Source: Cytobacillus suaedae (GTDB taxonomy: Bacteria > Bacillota > Bacilli > Bacillales > Bacillaceae_L). Taken from it: a DNA stretch of 64,000 bases. A program made the position numbers and the translations under genes. Below, piece after piece: positions 34,775 to 42,984 of this stretch. The notes under the pieces were generated by a model. The model saw only the letters and a list, made by a program, of their open reading frames with translations, was not told where the DNA came from and did not search any database. Location: positions 545,001 to 609,000 of the forward strand of contig CP063163.1 in assembly GCA_014960805.1 (NCBI GenBank), read 5' to 3'. Each line of letters starts with the position of its first letter. Position 1 is the first letter of the stretch.

Positions 34775-36124
34775 ATGGCACAATCTTTAGAGATTAAAAA
34801 CTGCGAGTGTGAATTTTGTAAAAATAACCGTAATTTTAATCTTCCTAGCGATATTATTGAAGCTGTTCAAAATAGAAATCTAGTAGTTTTTGCTGGAGCA
34901 GGAGTTAGTACTGAATCGAGAAGTGTGTATAACTATACCCTGTATGAGGAAATAAGAGATTTATTAAATTTAGACCAAAGTACAAATTTGTCATTTTCCG
35001 AGTTAATGAGTCAATATTGTAATCAACCAAATGGACGTGCAAAACTCTTAAGAAAAATTAAAGAAAGACTTGATTATGTAGGTTCATTCCCTGAACTAGA
35101 AAGAAGAGCTTCAAGTTTCCATAAAGAGCTGTCAACAATACATCAAATAACAGAAATAATTACGACGAACTGGGATGACTTGTTTGAAAGAAAATGTGGA
35201 GCTGTACCAATTGTTACAATTGAGGATTTTGCATTTTGGAATAATCCAGGAAGAAAAGTTTTAAAAATCCATGGTTCGATAAATAACTATGGAACGGTTA
35301 TTGCAACTAAAGAAGATTATGATAAGTGCTATCAATCTTTAAATAGTGGAATAATTGGAAGCTCGTTAAAGACTATGCTTGCTACAAAATGTGTTGTGTT
35401 TATTGGGTATTCTTTTGGAGATGAGGATTTTAATAAGATACATAACTCTTTAATAGAAGAAATGAAAGATTTCTTGCCACACGCCTATATAGTTACCTTA
35501 GATGAAAAAGCTGAAGAAAAATTTAGGGATATAAATATTACACCTATTGTTACAGATGCAACATTCTTCATTCAGGTATTAAAAGAACATTTAATACATT
35601 TAGAATTAATAGTACCTGATGAAAATTTTGGAATTATATATGATGCTCTAGATATTATCCAGGATGAACATGCTAGGCTTTCAAATTCATTTAACATAAA
35701 AGAAAATCCTGAAGTAATTTTAACCTTATGTTATCAAGATGGACTTATACACTCGTTTGAAAGAATTTTAGCAATGAGGAAAACAGGCTATTATTCAAAC
35801 CCTCAACAAGTAAGGAAAATAATTAATGACTACGAAATATTAAAACAGCAAAAATATAACGATGGTGTTTATCATGATGTGGCTTATATTGATGGCTTTA
35901 TTACAGGATTAATATACTTCTTGTATAACGAAGAATTGGACTGGCTACCTTGTTATTATGTGTTTGGCTACGAGGGGGATATATTTGATTACGAAGGGTT
36001 TATAGAGATTACAGTCAATTCAGAAACTATACATCTAGAATCTTATAAATATGCTTTGAATATTGCCAATAAAATTGATAATAAAAATGGAGATACGGTA
36101 TTTCACCACACACCATTTTTATAG
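34775..36124 (+). CDS. SIR2-domain protein 1 (candidate defence NADase)
   Basis: A 449-residue protein. An N-terminal Cys cluster (Cys10, Cys12, Cys15) precedes a SIR2 Rossmann fold: GAGVS (41-45), TTNWDDL with Asn132, KIHGS with His166, GYSFGDED (211-218). Asn and His are the residues needed for NAD cleavage in anti-phage SIR2 proteins such as ThsA and DSR-type effectors. The C-terminal 180 residues are unknown, acidic and aromatic-rich (DGFITGLIYFLYNEELDWLP), possibly the sensor part. ATG with GAGGAG 12 bases upstream. A second SIR2 gene starts 26 bases after its stop. Role in abortive infection is inferred from family and context. Confidence 0.85.
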   Translation: MAQSLEIKNCECEFCKNNRNFNLPSDIIEAVQNRNLVVFAGAGVSTESRSVYNYTLYEEIRDLLNLDQSTNLSFSELMSQYCNQPNGRAKLLRKIKERLDYVGSFPELERRASSFHKELSTIHQITEIITTNWDDLFERKCGAVPIVTIEDFAFWNNPGRKVLKIHGSINNYGTVIATKEDYDKCYQSLNSGIIGSSLKTMLATKCVVFIGYSFGDEDFNKIHNSLIEEMKDFLPHAYIVTLDEKAEEKFRDINITPIVTDATFFIQVLKEHLIHLELIVPDENFGIIYDALDIIQDEHARLSNSFNIKENPEVILTLCYQDGLIHSFERILAMRKTGYYSNPQQVRKIINDYEILKQQKYNDGVYHDVAYIDGFITGLIYFLYNEELDWLPCYYVFGYEGDIFDYEGFIEITVNSETIHLESYKYALNIANKIDNKNGDTVFHHTPFL

Positions 36125-36150
36125 AAAAATTTCATATGGAGGCCTTTTTA

Positions 36151-37527
36151 GTGAGTGAAATTATTGCTAGAGAGATAGTTTTTGAGAAACTTTTTAATGC
36201 ATTTAACTATGGAAATTTAGGGATGTTTATTGGAGCAGGGTTTTCTAAGGCTGTTATTGGTGATGATTTCCCACCAGCTCTAGGTTGGTTTCAATTAATA
36301 AAAAAGGCAAGCGAAAAATTAGAGATAGAATTCCCGAATAATGAAGAATTAATTGGCGTTTCGTTACCTGAGTTAGCAACTTTTATTTGTAAAAGGTTAG
36401 CAATAAAGCGAAGTATTGATTATTTTGAAGCTAAACGACTATTCAAAAAAGAAATATGTAATTTATCTAACTGGCTCCCAAGTGAAGAAAGAACAATAGC
36501 ATTTAGAGAAATTTTTAATATTATAAACCCTTCATGGGTAGTTACCACAAACTATGATTTAGTTCTTGAGACTATTCTTACGGGTAAAAGCAAGAGTCTT
36601 AGCCCAGTGAATTATCTATCTGCTCCTAAAAATATTATTCCCATTTACCATCTACATGGGACTAGATTAGATTCGGAATCCATTATTATTACGCAGGAAG
36701 ATTATATACCACTATTTAGACCTAATGAATATCGACAGACTAAGTTGGCAATGACAATAAGAGAATCAACTACTCTGATATTGGGATATGGTTTAGGAGA
36801 TGTTAATGTTTTATCAGCAGTTGATTGGTCAAAGAATATTTATACAGAAGAAAATGAATACCCTTATGAAATTGTTCAAGCTCTCTGGACTAGCACTCCT
36901 CAAGATGAAGCTTATAGAGATGAAAATGGAAATATTATCCTTGAAATAAATGATTTAGAACAATTTTTAAATGATTTGATAGTTTATATTGTTGAAAAAC
37001 AAAAGGAATATGATTCTAAACTTTCTCAATTAAATGAGCTTATAGGGAGGTTAGAAGGACAGCAAGAAGAGTTCGTACAAGGATTTATAGATAAAAGAGA
37101 AGTTAGATTAAAATTAATTGAAGTACTCTCTAGGTTTGAACATCATATGATATCTCCTTATATTCAATTTTTAACCGTCTGTATTGATAAGGTATGGGAA
37201 AAGACTTCTGAAAATGGAGCATTTAATATGTACGATAAATATCTAAATATTATATTGGATTTAATTGTTAATTATGAATATAAGAAGATGTCACCAAGAT
37301 TGTTTCAGATAATTGCACAGTCATTAGATAGAGTGTTGTATTATGTTAGTTCAAGTACATCTAGAATGTTTGTGGGAGATAGCTTTTCTGCAACTCGTTC
37401 TTGGCATGCTAGAAAGAATGACATACCAGAAGAAATGGTATATCAACTATACCAATACTCTAAACAGAACATATACAGTAATTTAAAACGGAGGTTAAAA
37501 GAATTAGTAGCTGAAGATGATAGATAA
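36151..37527 (+). CDS. SIR2-domain protein 2 (candidate defence NADase)
   Basis: About 458 residues, from a SIR2 branch different from its neighbour. Numbered from an ATG at 36136: FIGAGFSKAV (31-40), TTNYDL with Asn139, LHGT with His174, GYGLGDVN (217-224). The C-terminal part (about 260-463) is largely helical, with a coiled-coil-like KEYDSKLSQLNELIGRLEGQ segment followed by a helical bundle. The ATG at 36136 overlaps the ribosome binding site TGGAGG, so GTG at 36151 with eight-base spacing is preferred. It is co-transcribed with SIR2 protein 1; a strong terminator and the right direct repeat follow. Confidence 0.85.
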   Translation: MSEIIAREIVFEKLFNAFNYGNLGMFIGAGFSKAVIGDDFPPALGWFQLIKKASEKLEIEFPNNEELIGVSLPELATFICKRLAIKRSIDYFEAKRLFKKEICNLSNWLPSEERTIAFREIFNIINPSWVVTTNYDLVLETILTGKSKSLSPVNYLSAPKNIIPIYHLHGTRLDSESIIITQEDYIPLFRPNEYRQTKLAMTIRESTTLILGYGLGDVNVLSAVDWSKNIYTEENEYPYEIVQALWTSTPQDEAYRDENGNIILEINDLEQFLNDLIVYIVEKQKEYDSKLSQLNELIGRLEGQQEEFVQGFIDKREVRLKLIEVLSRFEHHMISPYIQFLTVCIDKVWEKTSENGAFNMYDKYLNIILDLIVNYEYKKMSPRLFQIIAQSLDRVLYYVSSSTSRMFVGDSFSATRSWHARKNDIPEEMVYQLYQYSKQNIYSNLKRRLKELVAEDDR

Positions 37528-37543
37528 CCTCATTTAGATACAC

Positions 37544-37580
37544 CAAGGTGAACCGTATCATAAGTAATTGAAGTTTTTAA
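37544..37580. repeat. Direct repeat R flanking the SIR2 pair
   Basis: Second copy of the repeat at 34635-34671, in the same orientation, 17 bases after the stop of SIR2 gene 2. The pair encloses a 2.9-kb unit containing only the two SIR2 genes. Confidence 0.8.
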
Positions 37581-37614
37581 TCCTAAAGTTAATTAAGTTA
37601 TTATTTTCGTGGTA

Positions 37615-37651
37615 AAAAAATCTTCCATGATAGAACGTGGAAGATTTTTTT
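37615..37651 (+). terminator. Strong terminator after the SIR2 pair
   Basis: AAAAAATCTTCCA / TGGAAGATTTTTT, loop of 10, followed by more T. It lies outside the right direct repeat, so it may originally have served the DUF2075 gene. Confidence 0.9.
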
Positions 37652-37757
37652 ATTGTTTGAAGTATCTGATCTTCAAAAACCAAGGATAAGGTTCTAGCGG
37701 CTTACTTTATAAAAACGATCCGCTTAAACTTTCCCCATGTTCCACTAATCCTACACC

Positions 37758-38969
37758 TTAAGGCGTCCACTCATTACTTACAACCCCAACAAGCTCCCAA
37801 ATCTCTTGGCCGTTAGGTTCAAATACAAGGTGTACACTTTTCCAATCTTCATATCTACTTTCTTTATAAAACTCAACGATTTTTGACTCTGGAAATGCTG
37901 CTTTTATCTGTTCATTTAAGTCACTGCGTTGTGTTTGTGAGTCAAATAGTTCGTTATTCGGGTTGAGGAACGTATCTGGTTTTAGGAACCGATCCATATA
38001 GCCTTTTGGTGTATATCGTAATTCCGTATTGGCTTCGCCGTAGCCCCATATATACTCGGTGTCATCTTCTAGTAGTGTTTTGACTTGATCTTTTTCAAAA
38101 ACTGCTGAAAATTCATCTAGGTAGTAATGTAGTGATAGGGTTAGACCTTTTTCTGAATGAACGTAGTTTGATAGTAAATCCATATTCCGGTTGTGAAGGG
38201 CATGATAGATTTCTCTTGCTTTAGTTTCAATGCTTACTTGTTCTTCTAGCTCTTTAGATTCAATATCGGTTAAAATCCATTTACCTTCGATCCAATTAGC
38301 ATGGTAGGTCATTTCTACATGGCCGATCAACTCGTTATTACGTTCTTGGACGATCTTGTAATGCTCCTTGTTGACTTCTTCAATGGAGAAATCAGTGTCT
38401 TCTGCTAACCAGGTAGGTGCATCCATAGCACGCATGAATAGTTCACCATTCTGTTCTTGAATATACGCTTCGATCAACCAATCTACTAACTCCATAGACA
38501 TAACCTCAGCCAAATGACTTTCGATCTCCGTTATCGTTTGAAAGTTAGTGATTTTTCCCTCTGTGTTTGTTTCTATTTCTTGAAATGCGCTTTTATAATT
38601 TTGCATGACCTGTATTGCTGTTACCTTAGTGAATTCTATAGCTTCTTGGTCTTGAGCTTGATTGTCCTGCGGTTTATCCTCATTAGTTGTTGGAGTTTGC
38701 TCTATATTTGGTTCCACTTCGCCAGCTTGATTTCCACTATTTAATACAATGTTTACACCTAGAAATCCAATTAAAACGACTGCTGCTGCTGATGCAACGC
38801 CAACTTGCAGTTTTTTCATCAGCATTCTACTCCCTTCTTGTTTTTGTATTTCTACATCACTTAGGGCATCCATAATCTGTTTATGCATATGATCTTGTGT
38901 GGATTTACTCATGCTATGAGTTGGTAATTCACTAAGCTTTTCCTGTACATTTTTTTGATTGTCCTTCAT
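37758..38969 (-). CDS. Membrane-anchored anti-sigma factor with large extracytoplasmic domain
   Basis: About 403 residues. A cytosolic segment of about 50 residues is followed by one membrane helix (VGVASAAAVVLIGFLGVNIVL), a Thr/Asn/Gln-rich linker and an extracytoplasmic region of about 300 residues with two NTF2-like looking stretches (QNYKSAFQEIE-; AREIYHALHNRNMDLLSNYV-). The start ATG overlaps the sigma stop as ATGA, with GGAGG upstream; the open frame further upstream only runs across the sigma gene. It is expected to hold the sigma at the membrane until an envelope signal arrives. No zinc motif seen. Confidence 0.8.
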   Translation of the reverse strand: MKDNQKNVQEKLSELPTHSMSKSTQDHMHKQIMDALSDVEIQKQEGSRMLMKKLQVGVASAAAVVLIGFLGVNIVLNSGNQAGEVEPNIEQTPTTNEDKPQDNQAQDQEAIEFTKVTAIQVMQNYKSAFQEIETNTEGKITNFQTITEIESHLAEVMSMELVDWLIEAYIQEQNGELFMRAMDAPTWLAEDTDFSIEEVNKEHYKIVQERNNELIGHVEMTYHANWIEGKWILTDIESKELEEQVSIETKAREIYHALHNRNMDLLSNYVHSEKGLTLSLHYYLDEFSAVFEKDQVKTLLEDDTEYIWGYGEANTELRYTPKGYMDRFLKPDTFLNPNNELFDSQTQRSDLNEQIKAAFPESKIVEFYKESRYEDWKSVHLVFEPNGQEIWELVGVVSNEWTP

Positions 38970-39484
38970 ATGAGATCCTCCTGCTTTATTTGAAGCCGCA
39001 ATGACTTTAGCGCACGGTGATAATTTGTACGTACCTCTGTTTCTTTCCAACCTAATATTTGAGCCGTTTCCTTAATTGATAATTCTTGAATACCTCTTAA
39101 GATCACAACTTCTCGATATTTCTTCTTCAGTTTAGAAATCGATAGGTAAAGCTCTTTCTGTTCTTCATTTTTAAGGAGGATATTCTCGGGTGTCATGATT
39201 GGTTGCTGATCTCCAAAATGCTCATCATACGGTGTGCTGTTATGGCTAATCTGGGTTTCTTTCTTTCTCGACTCGTCGATGGCTGTATTTCGTGCAATGG
39301 TAAAAAGCCAAGTCTTGGGCGAAGCCTGTTTTTTATATGAGCTAAGGCCTTTCCCAGCCTTAATAAATACTTCCTGTACGAGATCTTCCACATCTGTTGT
39401 ACCAGTGTAGTAAACCAAAAAGTTGTATACATCATTGCTGTATAAGTGAAACCACTCTGAAATAATCTCTCTAACATTTGTCAT
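38966..39484 (-). CDS. ECF-type sigma factor, SigX-like
   Basis: A 172-residue protein. Region 2 is VYNFLVYYTGTTDVEDLVQE, FIKAGKGLSSY, KTWLFTIARNTAIDESRK; region 4 is LKKKYREVVILRGIQELSIK, ETAQILGWKETEVRTNYHRALKSL. It overlaps its anti-sigma gene by four bases. The upstream region carries a predicted ECF promoter (39522-39549). The first 60 codons and the promoter are duplicated at 43478-43742, where the gene is broken. Confidence 0.9.
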   Translation of the reverse strand: MTNVREIISEWFHLYSNDVYNFLVYYTGTTDVEDLVQEVFIKAGKGLSSYKKQASPKTWLFTIARNTAIDESRKKETQISHNSTPYDEHFGDQQPIMTPENILLKNEEQKELYLSISKLKKKYREVVILRGIQELSIKETAQILGWKETEVRTNYHRALKSLRLQIKQEDLI

Positions 39485-39521
39485 AAAGGTAGGGTACCCC
39501 CGTTATTTGAATTCACCTAAT

Positions 39522-39549
39522 TAGACGGGTGAAAATTAAATTTGTGTCA
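39522..39549 (-). promoter_or_regulatory. Predicted ECF-sigma promoter, probably autoregulated
   Basis: On the minus strand TGACAC (39549-39544), 16-bp spacer, CGTCTA (39527-39522), about 38 bases before the sigma start. The CGTC -10 element is characteristic of Bacillus ECF sigmas. In the truncated duplicate the same position reads CTTCTA. Confidence 0.6.
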
Positions 39550-39806
39550 GCCTTACTAAAAAAGTTAGAACACTGGGAAGGTTCTTGTGTTTACGAAACT
39601 ACTACTATTTCAGTTTTTGATACCAATAGTCATTTACCGATTAGTCCATAAAGTATTAATGCTAATAATAAATTCATTTATAGGTTGGAAGAAAGCAAAG
39701 ATACAAAGATGCACTCTTTTGGAACAGGTTGTAGAGGCTCACTAGCACATTGAAGTAGGGGGGACAAAGGGGAATTTTGATTTTAAACATCAAGGGGGAG
39801 TAATCT

Positions 39807-39833
39807 ATGATGAAAAATACAAAAAAAAAATAA
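39807..39833 (+). other. Start site and A10 tract opening a possible slip-dependent small ORF
   Basis: GGGGGAG followed by ATGATG and then ten consecutive A (39821-39830). The zero frame stops after eight codons; with one extra A in the tract, a frame of about 35 codons ending TGA near 39913 opens. No family resemblance. The rest of 39550-39924 shows no gene, only a decayed half of a GGGACGG repeat near 39570. Confidence 0.3.
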
Positions 39834-39924
39834 AAAGAAATGTTGAGGGACATACAAGGATGTTAGCCCTAGGATTAAACATTTCGTTTTATTTAAGAAT
39901 TACTAACAAATGATAAATTAAAGG

Positions 39925-40089
39925 CTATTTGTTATTTACGCCTTTATCTAAGCTATCAATATGAACAAGAATTGTTTTATAAGCACTGGTAAAGCTGCTT
40001 TCGACTAATTCACAGCCCCCATTGCCGTACATCCAAAGAATTTTGTATTCCTTACCTTCGAAATATACAATATCACCTATTTGAAACAT
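39925..40089 (-). CDS. Small hypothetical protein, 54 residues
   Basis: MFQIGDIVYFEGKEYKILWM begins a small beta-rich protein resembling a KOW/SH3-like or YorP-type fold by pattern (GDIVYFEGKEYKI-). ATG at 40089 is preceded by AGGAGGG with good spacing; a longer frame from 40119 runs through that site and is rejected. A 13-base sequence (TGTTAGCCCTAGG) flanks the gene in inverted orientation at 39861-39873 and 40106-40118. Confidence 0.6.
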   Translation of the reverse strand: MFQIGDIVYFEGKEYKILWMYGNGGCELVESSFTSAYKTILVHIDSLDKGVNNK

Positions 40090-40497
40090 TAACCCTCCTG
40101 TAAGACCTAGGGCTAACATACCAACTATAAAGTAACTACCTTTGATTAGATATAGGTCTAAAAACCTATAGGAAACATATTTTCAACTAATTTTTTAAAA
40201 AAGGAAGGTTCTTTCAACTCAATATTATAATGAGGAAGGCTTTTTTCCAAATAGTAACTTAAAGTTTTCAAGAGTAATCAGCCTGAATGATGTATTTACT
40301 GTAGTTGGGATAAAGGCAGTTCCGAAGAAAATAATAGAAAATTGTTCTAAGGCGATCACTTTATTTGGTGGGCGTCTTTCGTAGTTGACTATATAATGTG
40401 AAGCAAAGGACGTCGTTAACATCCTACATAATAGTGCACAAATTGTCGGACGTATAGATTCAACTCCTGCTATTCTATTGTTGAAGGAGGTCATATA

Positions 40498-41370
40498 ATG
40501 GATTTGCTTAAAAATTTGAATGATGCAATGAAGTATATCGAGGAACACCTTACTGACGATATAGACTTCAAGAAGGTAGCAAGGATAGCTTATTGTTCTG
40601 AATATCATTTTAAAAGAATGTTTTCTTTCCTTGCGGGGATTTCTTTATCAGAATATATTCGCCGTAGACGACTTAGTTTAGCGGCATTTGAGCTTAAAAA
40701 CAGTAACGTAAAAATAATTGATGTTGCGATTAAATATGGATACAATTCACCGGACTCTTTTACTAGAGCCTTTCAAATTTTACATGGTGTAACACCGTCA
40801 GAGGCAAGAAACAATGGACAGCAACTAAAAGCTTATCCACTAATGACCTTCCAATTAACAATTAGAGGGGGAAATGAAATGAATTATCGGATTGAAAAAA
40901 AACAGGCATTTAACATAGTTGGTATTATGAAAAGGGTTCCTATTATTTTTGAAGGAGAAAACCCGGAAATTACAGCGATGTGGAAATCCTTGACGATGGA
41001 AAAGATAGATCAATTGAAGAATCTCTCTAATGTTCAACCTGAAGGGATGATTCAAGCATCAACAAATTTCTCTGAAGGACGCATGGAAGAAAAAGGAGAG
41101 CTTGATCAGTATATCGGAGTGGCCACAACTCAAGAATGCCCTGCAAGCTTTTCAAAACTTGGAGTGCCTGCCTCAACATGGGCAGTATTTGAATCAATAG
41201 GTCCTTTTCCAAGTACACTACAGGAAACATGGGGAAGGATTTACTCTGAGTGGTTCCCATCTTCTAACTATCAAGTAACAGAAGGGCCTGAAATCTTGTC
41301 GATTAGTACTATAGATTTAACTTCACCGACGGTAAAAAGCGAAATTTGGATTCCGGTTTTGAAAAAATGA
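40498..41370 (+). CDS. AraC-family regulator with GyrI-like effector domain
   Basis: A 290-residue protein. Two AraC HTH motifs ([20 protein letters not shown], then [21 protein letters not shown] with the PSEAR end) are followed from about 125 by a GyrI/SOUL-type small-molecule domain ([20 protein letters not shown], ending [11 protein letters not shown]), as in Rob/YdeE-like regulators of multidrug or stress response. ATG behind GGAGG. Monocistronic. Target genes cannot be seen in the vicinity. Confidence 0.9.
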   Translation: MDLLKNLNDAMKYIEEHLTDDIDFKKVARIAYCSEYHFKRMFSFLAGISLSEYIRRRRLSLAAFELKNSNVKIIDVAIKYGYNSPDSFTRAFQILHGVTPSEARNNGQQLKAYPLMTFQLTIRGGNEMNYRIEKKQAFNIVGIMKRVPIIFEGENPEITAMWKSLTMEKIDQLKNLSNVQPEGMIQASTNFSEGRMEEKGELDQYIGVATTQECPASFSKLGVPASTWAVFESIGPFPSTLQETWGRIYSEWFPSSNYQVTEGPEILSISTIDLTSPTVKSEIWIPVLKK

Positions 41371-41373
41371 AAA

Positions 41374-41423
41374 CAAGGGGCGGTTCTAGTGTTTTAAAAG
41401 AACCCAGAAGGGCCGTCCCCTTA
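41374..41423. repeat. GGGACGG-type hairpin repeat, copy 7 (short form)
   Basis: AAGGGGCGGTTCTAGTGTTTT, then AGAACCCAGAAGGGCCGTCCCC TT. Directly after the AraC stop, so a possible terminator. A short GGTGCCAGGCACT hairpin follows at 41431. Confidence 0.7.
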
Positions 41424-41494
41424 CTAAACGGTGCCAGGCACTATAGTAAAACAATTTGTTAAAATTGAATCAAAATTTAGTAGGAGTGGTTATT

Positions 41495-41782
41495 TTGAAA
41501 GCGGAAAAAAGTTTAAGGGTTTGTGAAAAAGGACATAGGTATTACAAAAGTAGTGATTGCCCAAGTTGTCCTACTTGTGATAAAGAGAATAAACCTGAAG
41601 GTGGCTTCCTCTCGAAACTAAGTTCACCTGCTAGAAATGCCTTAGTTCACGAAGGGATTGATACGTTACAAAAACTCTCAAAATACACCGAAAAAGAAAT
41701 TCTAAAATTCCATGGTATTGGACCAGCTTCCTTACCAATTATGAGAACATCATTAGAAGAAGGTTTATCATTTAAAGGATAA
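41495..41782 (+). CDS. RNA polymerase alpha-CTD-like helix-hairpin-helix protein with zinc ribbon-like N-terminus
   Basis: A 95-residue protein. The N-terminal part has a Cys/His cluster (VCEKGHRYYKSSDCPSCPTC) suited to bind zinc. The C-terminal 55 residues match the alpha-subunit C-terminal domain / HhH pattern (LSSPARNALVHEGIDTLQKL, EKEILKFHGIGPASLPIM). Bacillus carries such small free-standing proteins; the function is not known to me. TTG at 41495 has AGGAGTGG upstream; a longer frame from 41456 lacks a site. Confidence 0.75.
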   Translation: MKAEKSLRVCEKGHRYYKSSDCPSCPTCDKENKPEGGFLSKLSSPARNALVHEGIDTLQKLSKYTEKEILKFHGIGPASLPIMRTSLEEGLSFKG

Positions 41783-41801
41783 AGGCAATCCTTCATAAAT
41801 G

Positions 41802-41870
41802 ACACGGGGACTTTTCTAGTGTTTCTTTCGTTTCGCTAAACGAAGCAAACACTAGAACCGTCCCCGTGTA
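41802..41870. repeat. GGGACGG-type hairpin repeat, copy 8 (long form)
   Basis: ACACGGGGACTTTTCTAGTG, inner palindrome TTCGTTTCGCTAAACGAA, then AACACTAGAACCGTCCCCGTGT. It follows the alpha-CTD-like gene by 20 bases. Confidence 0.85.
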
Positions 41871-41907
41871 CTCTAAAACCTTGAGAAACCTCTTTTTTTC
41901 TCTCTTA

Positions 41908-41972
41908 CCATGGGATCGATTCTGGTTGGATTACTCAATAGAAAGTGTACCGCTAGAACGGCCCTTATGGTT
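41908..41972. repeat. GGGACGG-related repeat, variant loop, copy 9
   Basis: CCATGGGATCGATTCTGGTT, loop with TTACTCAATAGAAAGTG, then GCTAGAACGGCCCTTATGG. The same loop (ACTCAATAGA-AGTG) occurs in copy 10 at 43408. Confidence 0.65.
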
Positions 41973-41973
41973 A

Positions 41974-42984
41974 TTACATTCGTGCTTTACGAAAAGTGTC
42001 ATAAATTTCAATAGCAATGGTTATAACAAACGTGATTATCATGCTCCACCAGATCCAATTTATTGTATTTTCTACTGAGATGGCATTTGTTTCGATGATA
42101 TCCGCAAAATAAGGAATAACTTCTGAGTTATATAAATTTGGATTACTTGCAATGATAAAAAAAGTGAGTGTACTAGCAACGTGAATGATTGCATTTAGCC
42201 ATGCAACTGAGTAAGTCCATTTTCCAACTTTTAATTTATACACAGTTAACCCTATTTCTAAAGCAATAAAAGCTACAATAATTGGCCAATAGGAGAGGAG
42301 GACTTCCTGATTAAATATTGGCATAATAAATTGCAAGCCATCACCATTGATAGATTGATATATTCCTACAAGACGATCTGCATTAAAATAAATGAGTGCC
42401 CATATGACTATCCAAATAAAACTGAATATGATTTCTCCTCTGGAAATTAGCTTTTTCCTAGGGATAATAACGATATTCTTTAAGTCTCTAGGTGACCAAG
42501 ACACACCATTTTTGGTCAGCGGTAGAGCTGTTTTGGATAATCCAACTCTTTCAATAACAATAAAAACAATGGTAACCCAAAAGAAAAGCTGTATTAGAGT
42601 CATTAGTATACTAGGGACAATGTTGGCGAAAGTTCCAATCATAACATCCAGTATTGCCTGTTCACCAGTAAACCGTACAATGCTTTCAACAACATGCACT
42701 AAAATGGTGACCAAAATGGCCCATGGAATAATTCGTTTTATAGTGTGAATATACGCGTCGTATACTTTTGGACCAATCAAATAATTAGGGGTTTCCCGAT
42801 AGCTTGCGGCAAGTACCGCAGGATTTCCTAATTTCTCTAACTGTTCCATCACATTTTCTTCCGTATACTCTTCCGGAAGCATATCTTCAATGGTAGATCT
42901 AAGCTCCATTGCGATATCCTCTCGAGTTTTTTCCGGAAGCCTCCTTGTAACCTCATAAATATAAGTGTCAATTAGATTCATCAT
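41974..42984 (-). CDS. HAAS-domain membrane protein, partner of PadR
   Basis: A 336-residue protein. The N-terminal HAAS signalling domain (LIDTYIYEVTRRLPEKTREDI, ELRSTIEDML, EEYTEENVMEQLEKLGNPAVLAASYR) is followed by about seven hydrophobic segments. HAAS proteins typically pair with PadR-like regulators, exactly as here: the gene overlaps the PadR gene by 17 bases. GGAAGGAG precedes ATGATG. It probably senses an envelope signal and modulates the regulator; target unknown. Confidence 0.85.
   Translation of the reverse strand: MMNLIDTYIYEVTRRLPEKTREDIAMELRSTIEDMLPEEYTEENVMEQLEKLGNPAVLAASYRETPNYLIGPKVYDAYIHTIKRIIPWAILVTILVHVVESIVRFTGEQAILDVMIGTFANIVPSILMTLIQLFFWVTIVFIVIERVGLSKTALPLTKNGVSWSPRDLKNIVIIPRKKLISRGEIIFSFIWIVIWALIYFNADRLVGIYQSINGDGLQFIMPIFNQEVLLSYWPIIVAFIALEIGLTVYKLKVGKWTYSVAWLNAIIHVASTLTFFIIASNPNLYNSEVIPYFADIIETNAISVENTINWIWWSMIITFVITIAIEIYDTFRKARM

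Noticed and set aside
34775-37527. Calling the SIR2 pair Thoeris or a DSR system
   Set aside because: No TIR-domain gene is nearby, neither protein has a SLOG domain I can recognise, and both are far shorter than DSR1/DSR2.
40225-40608. 127-codon minus-strand frame overlapping the AraC gene start
   Set aside because: It has no ribosome binding site, covers the AraC promoter and first codons, and the vague transporter-like flavour of its end could not be supported. At most an old relic.
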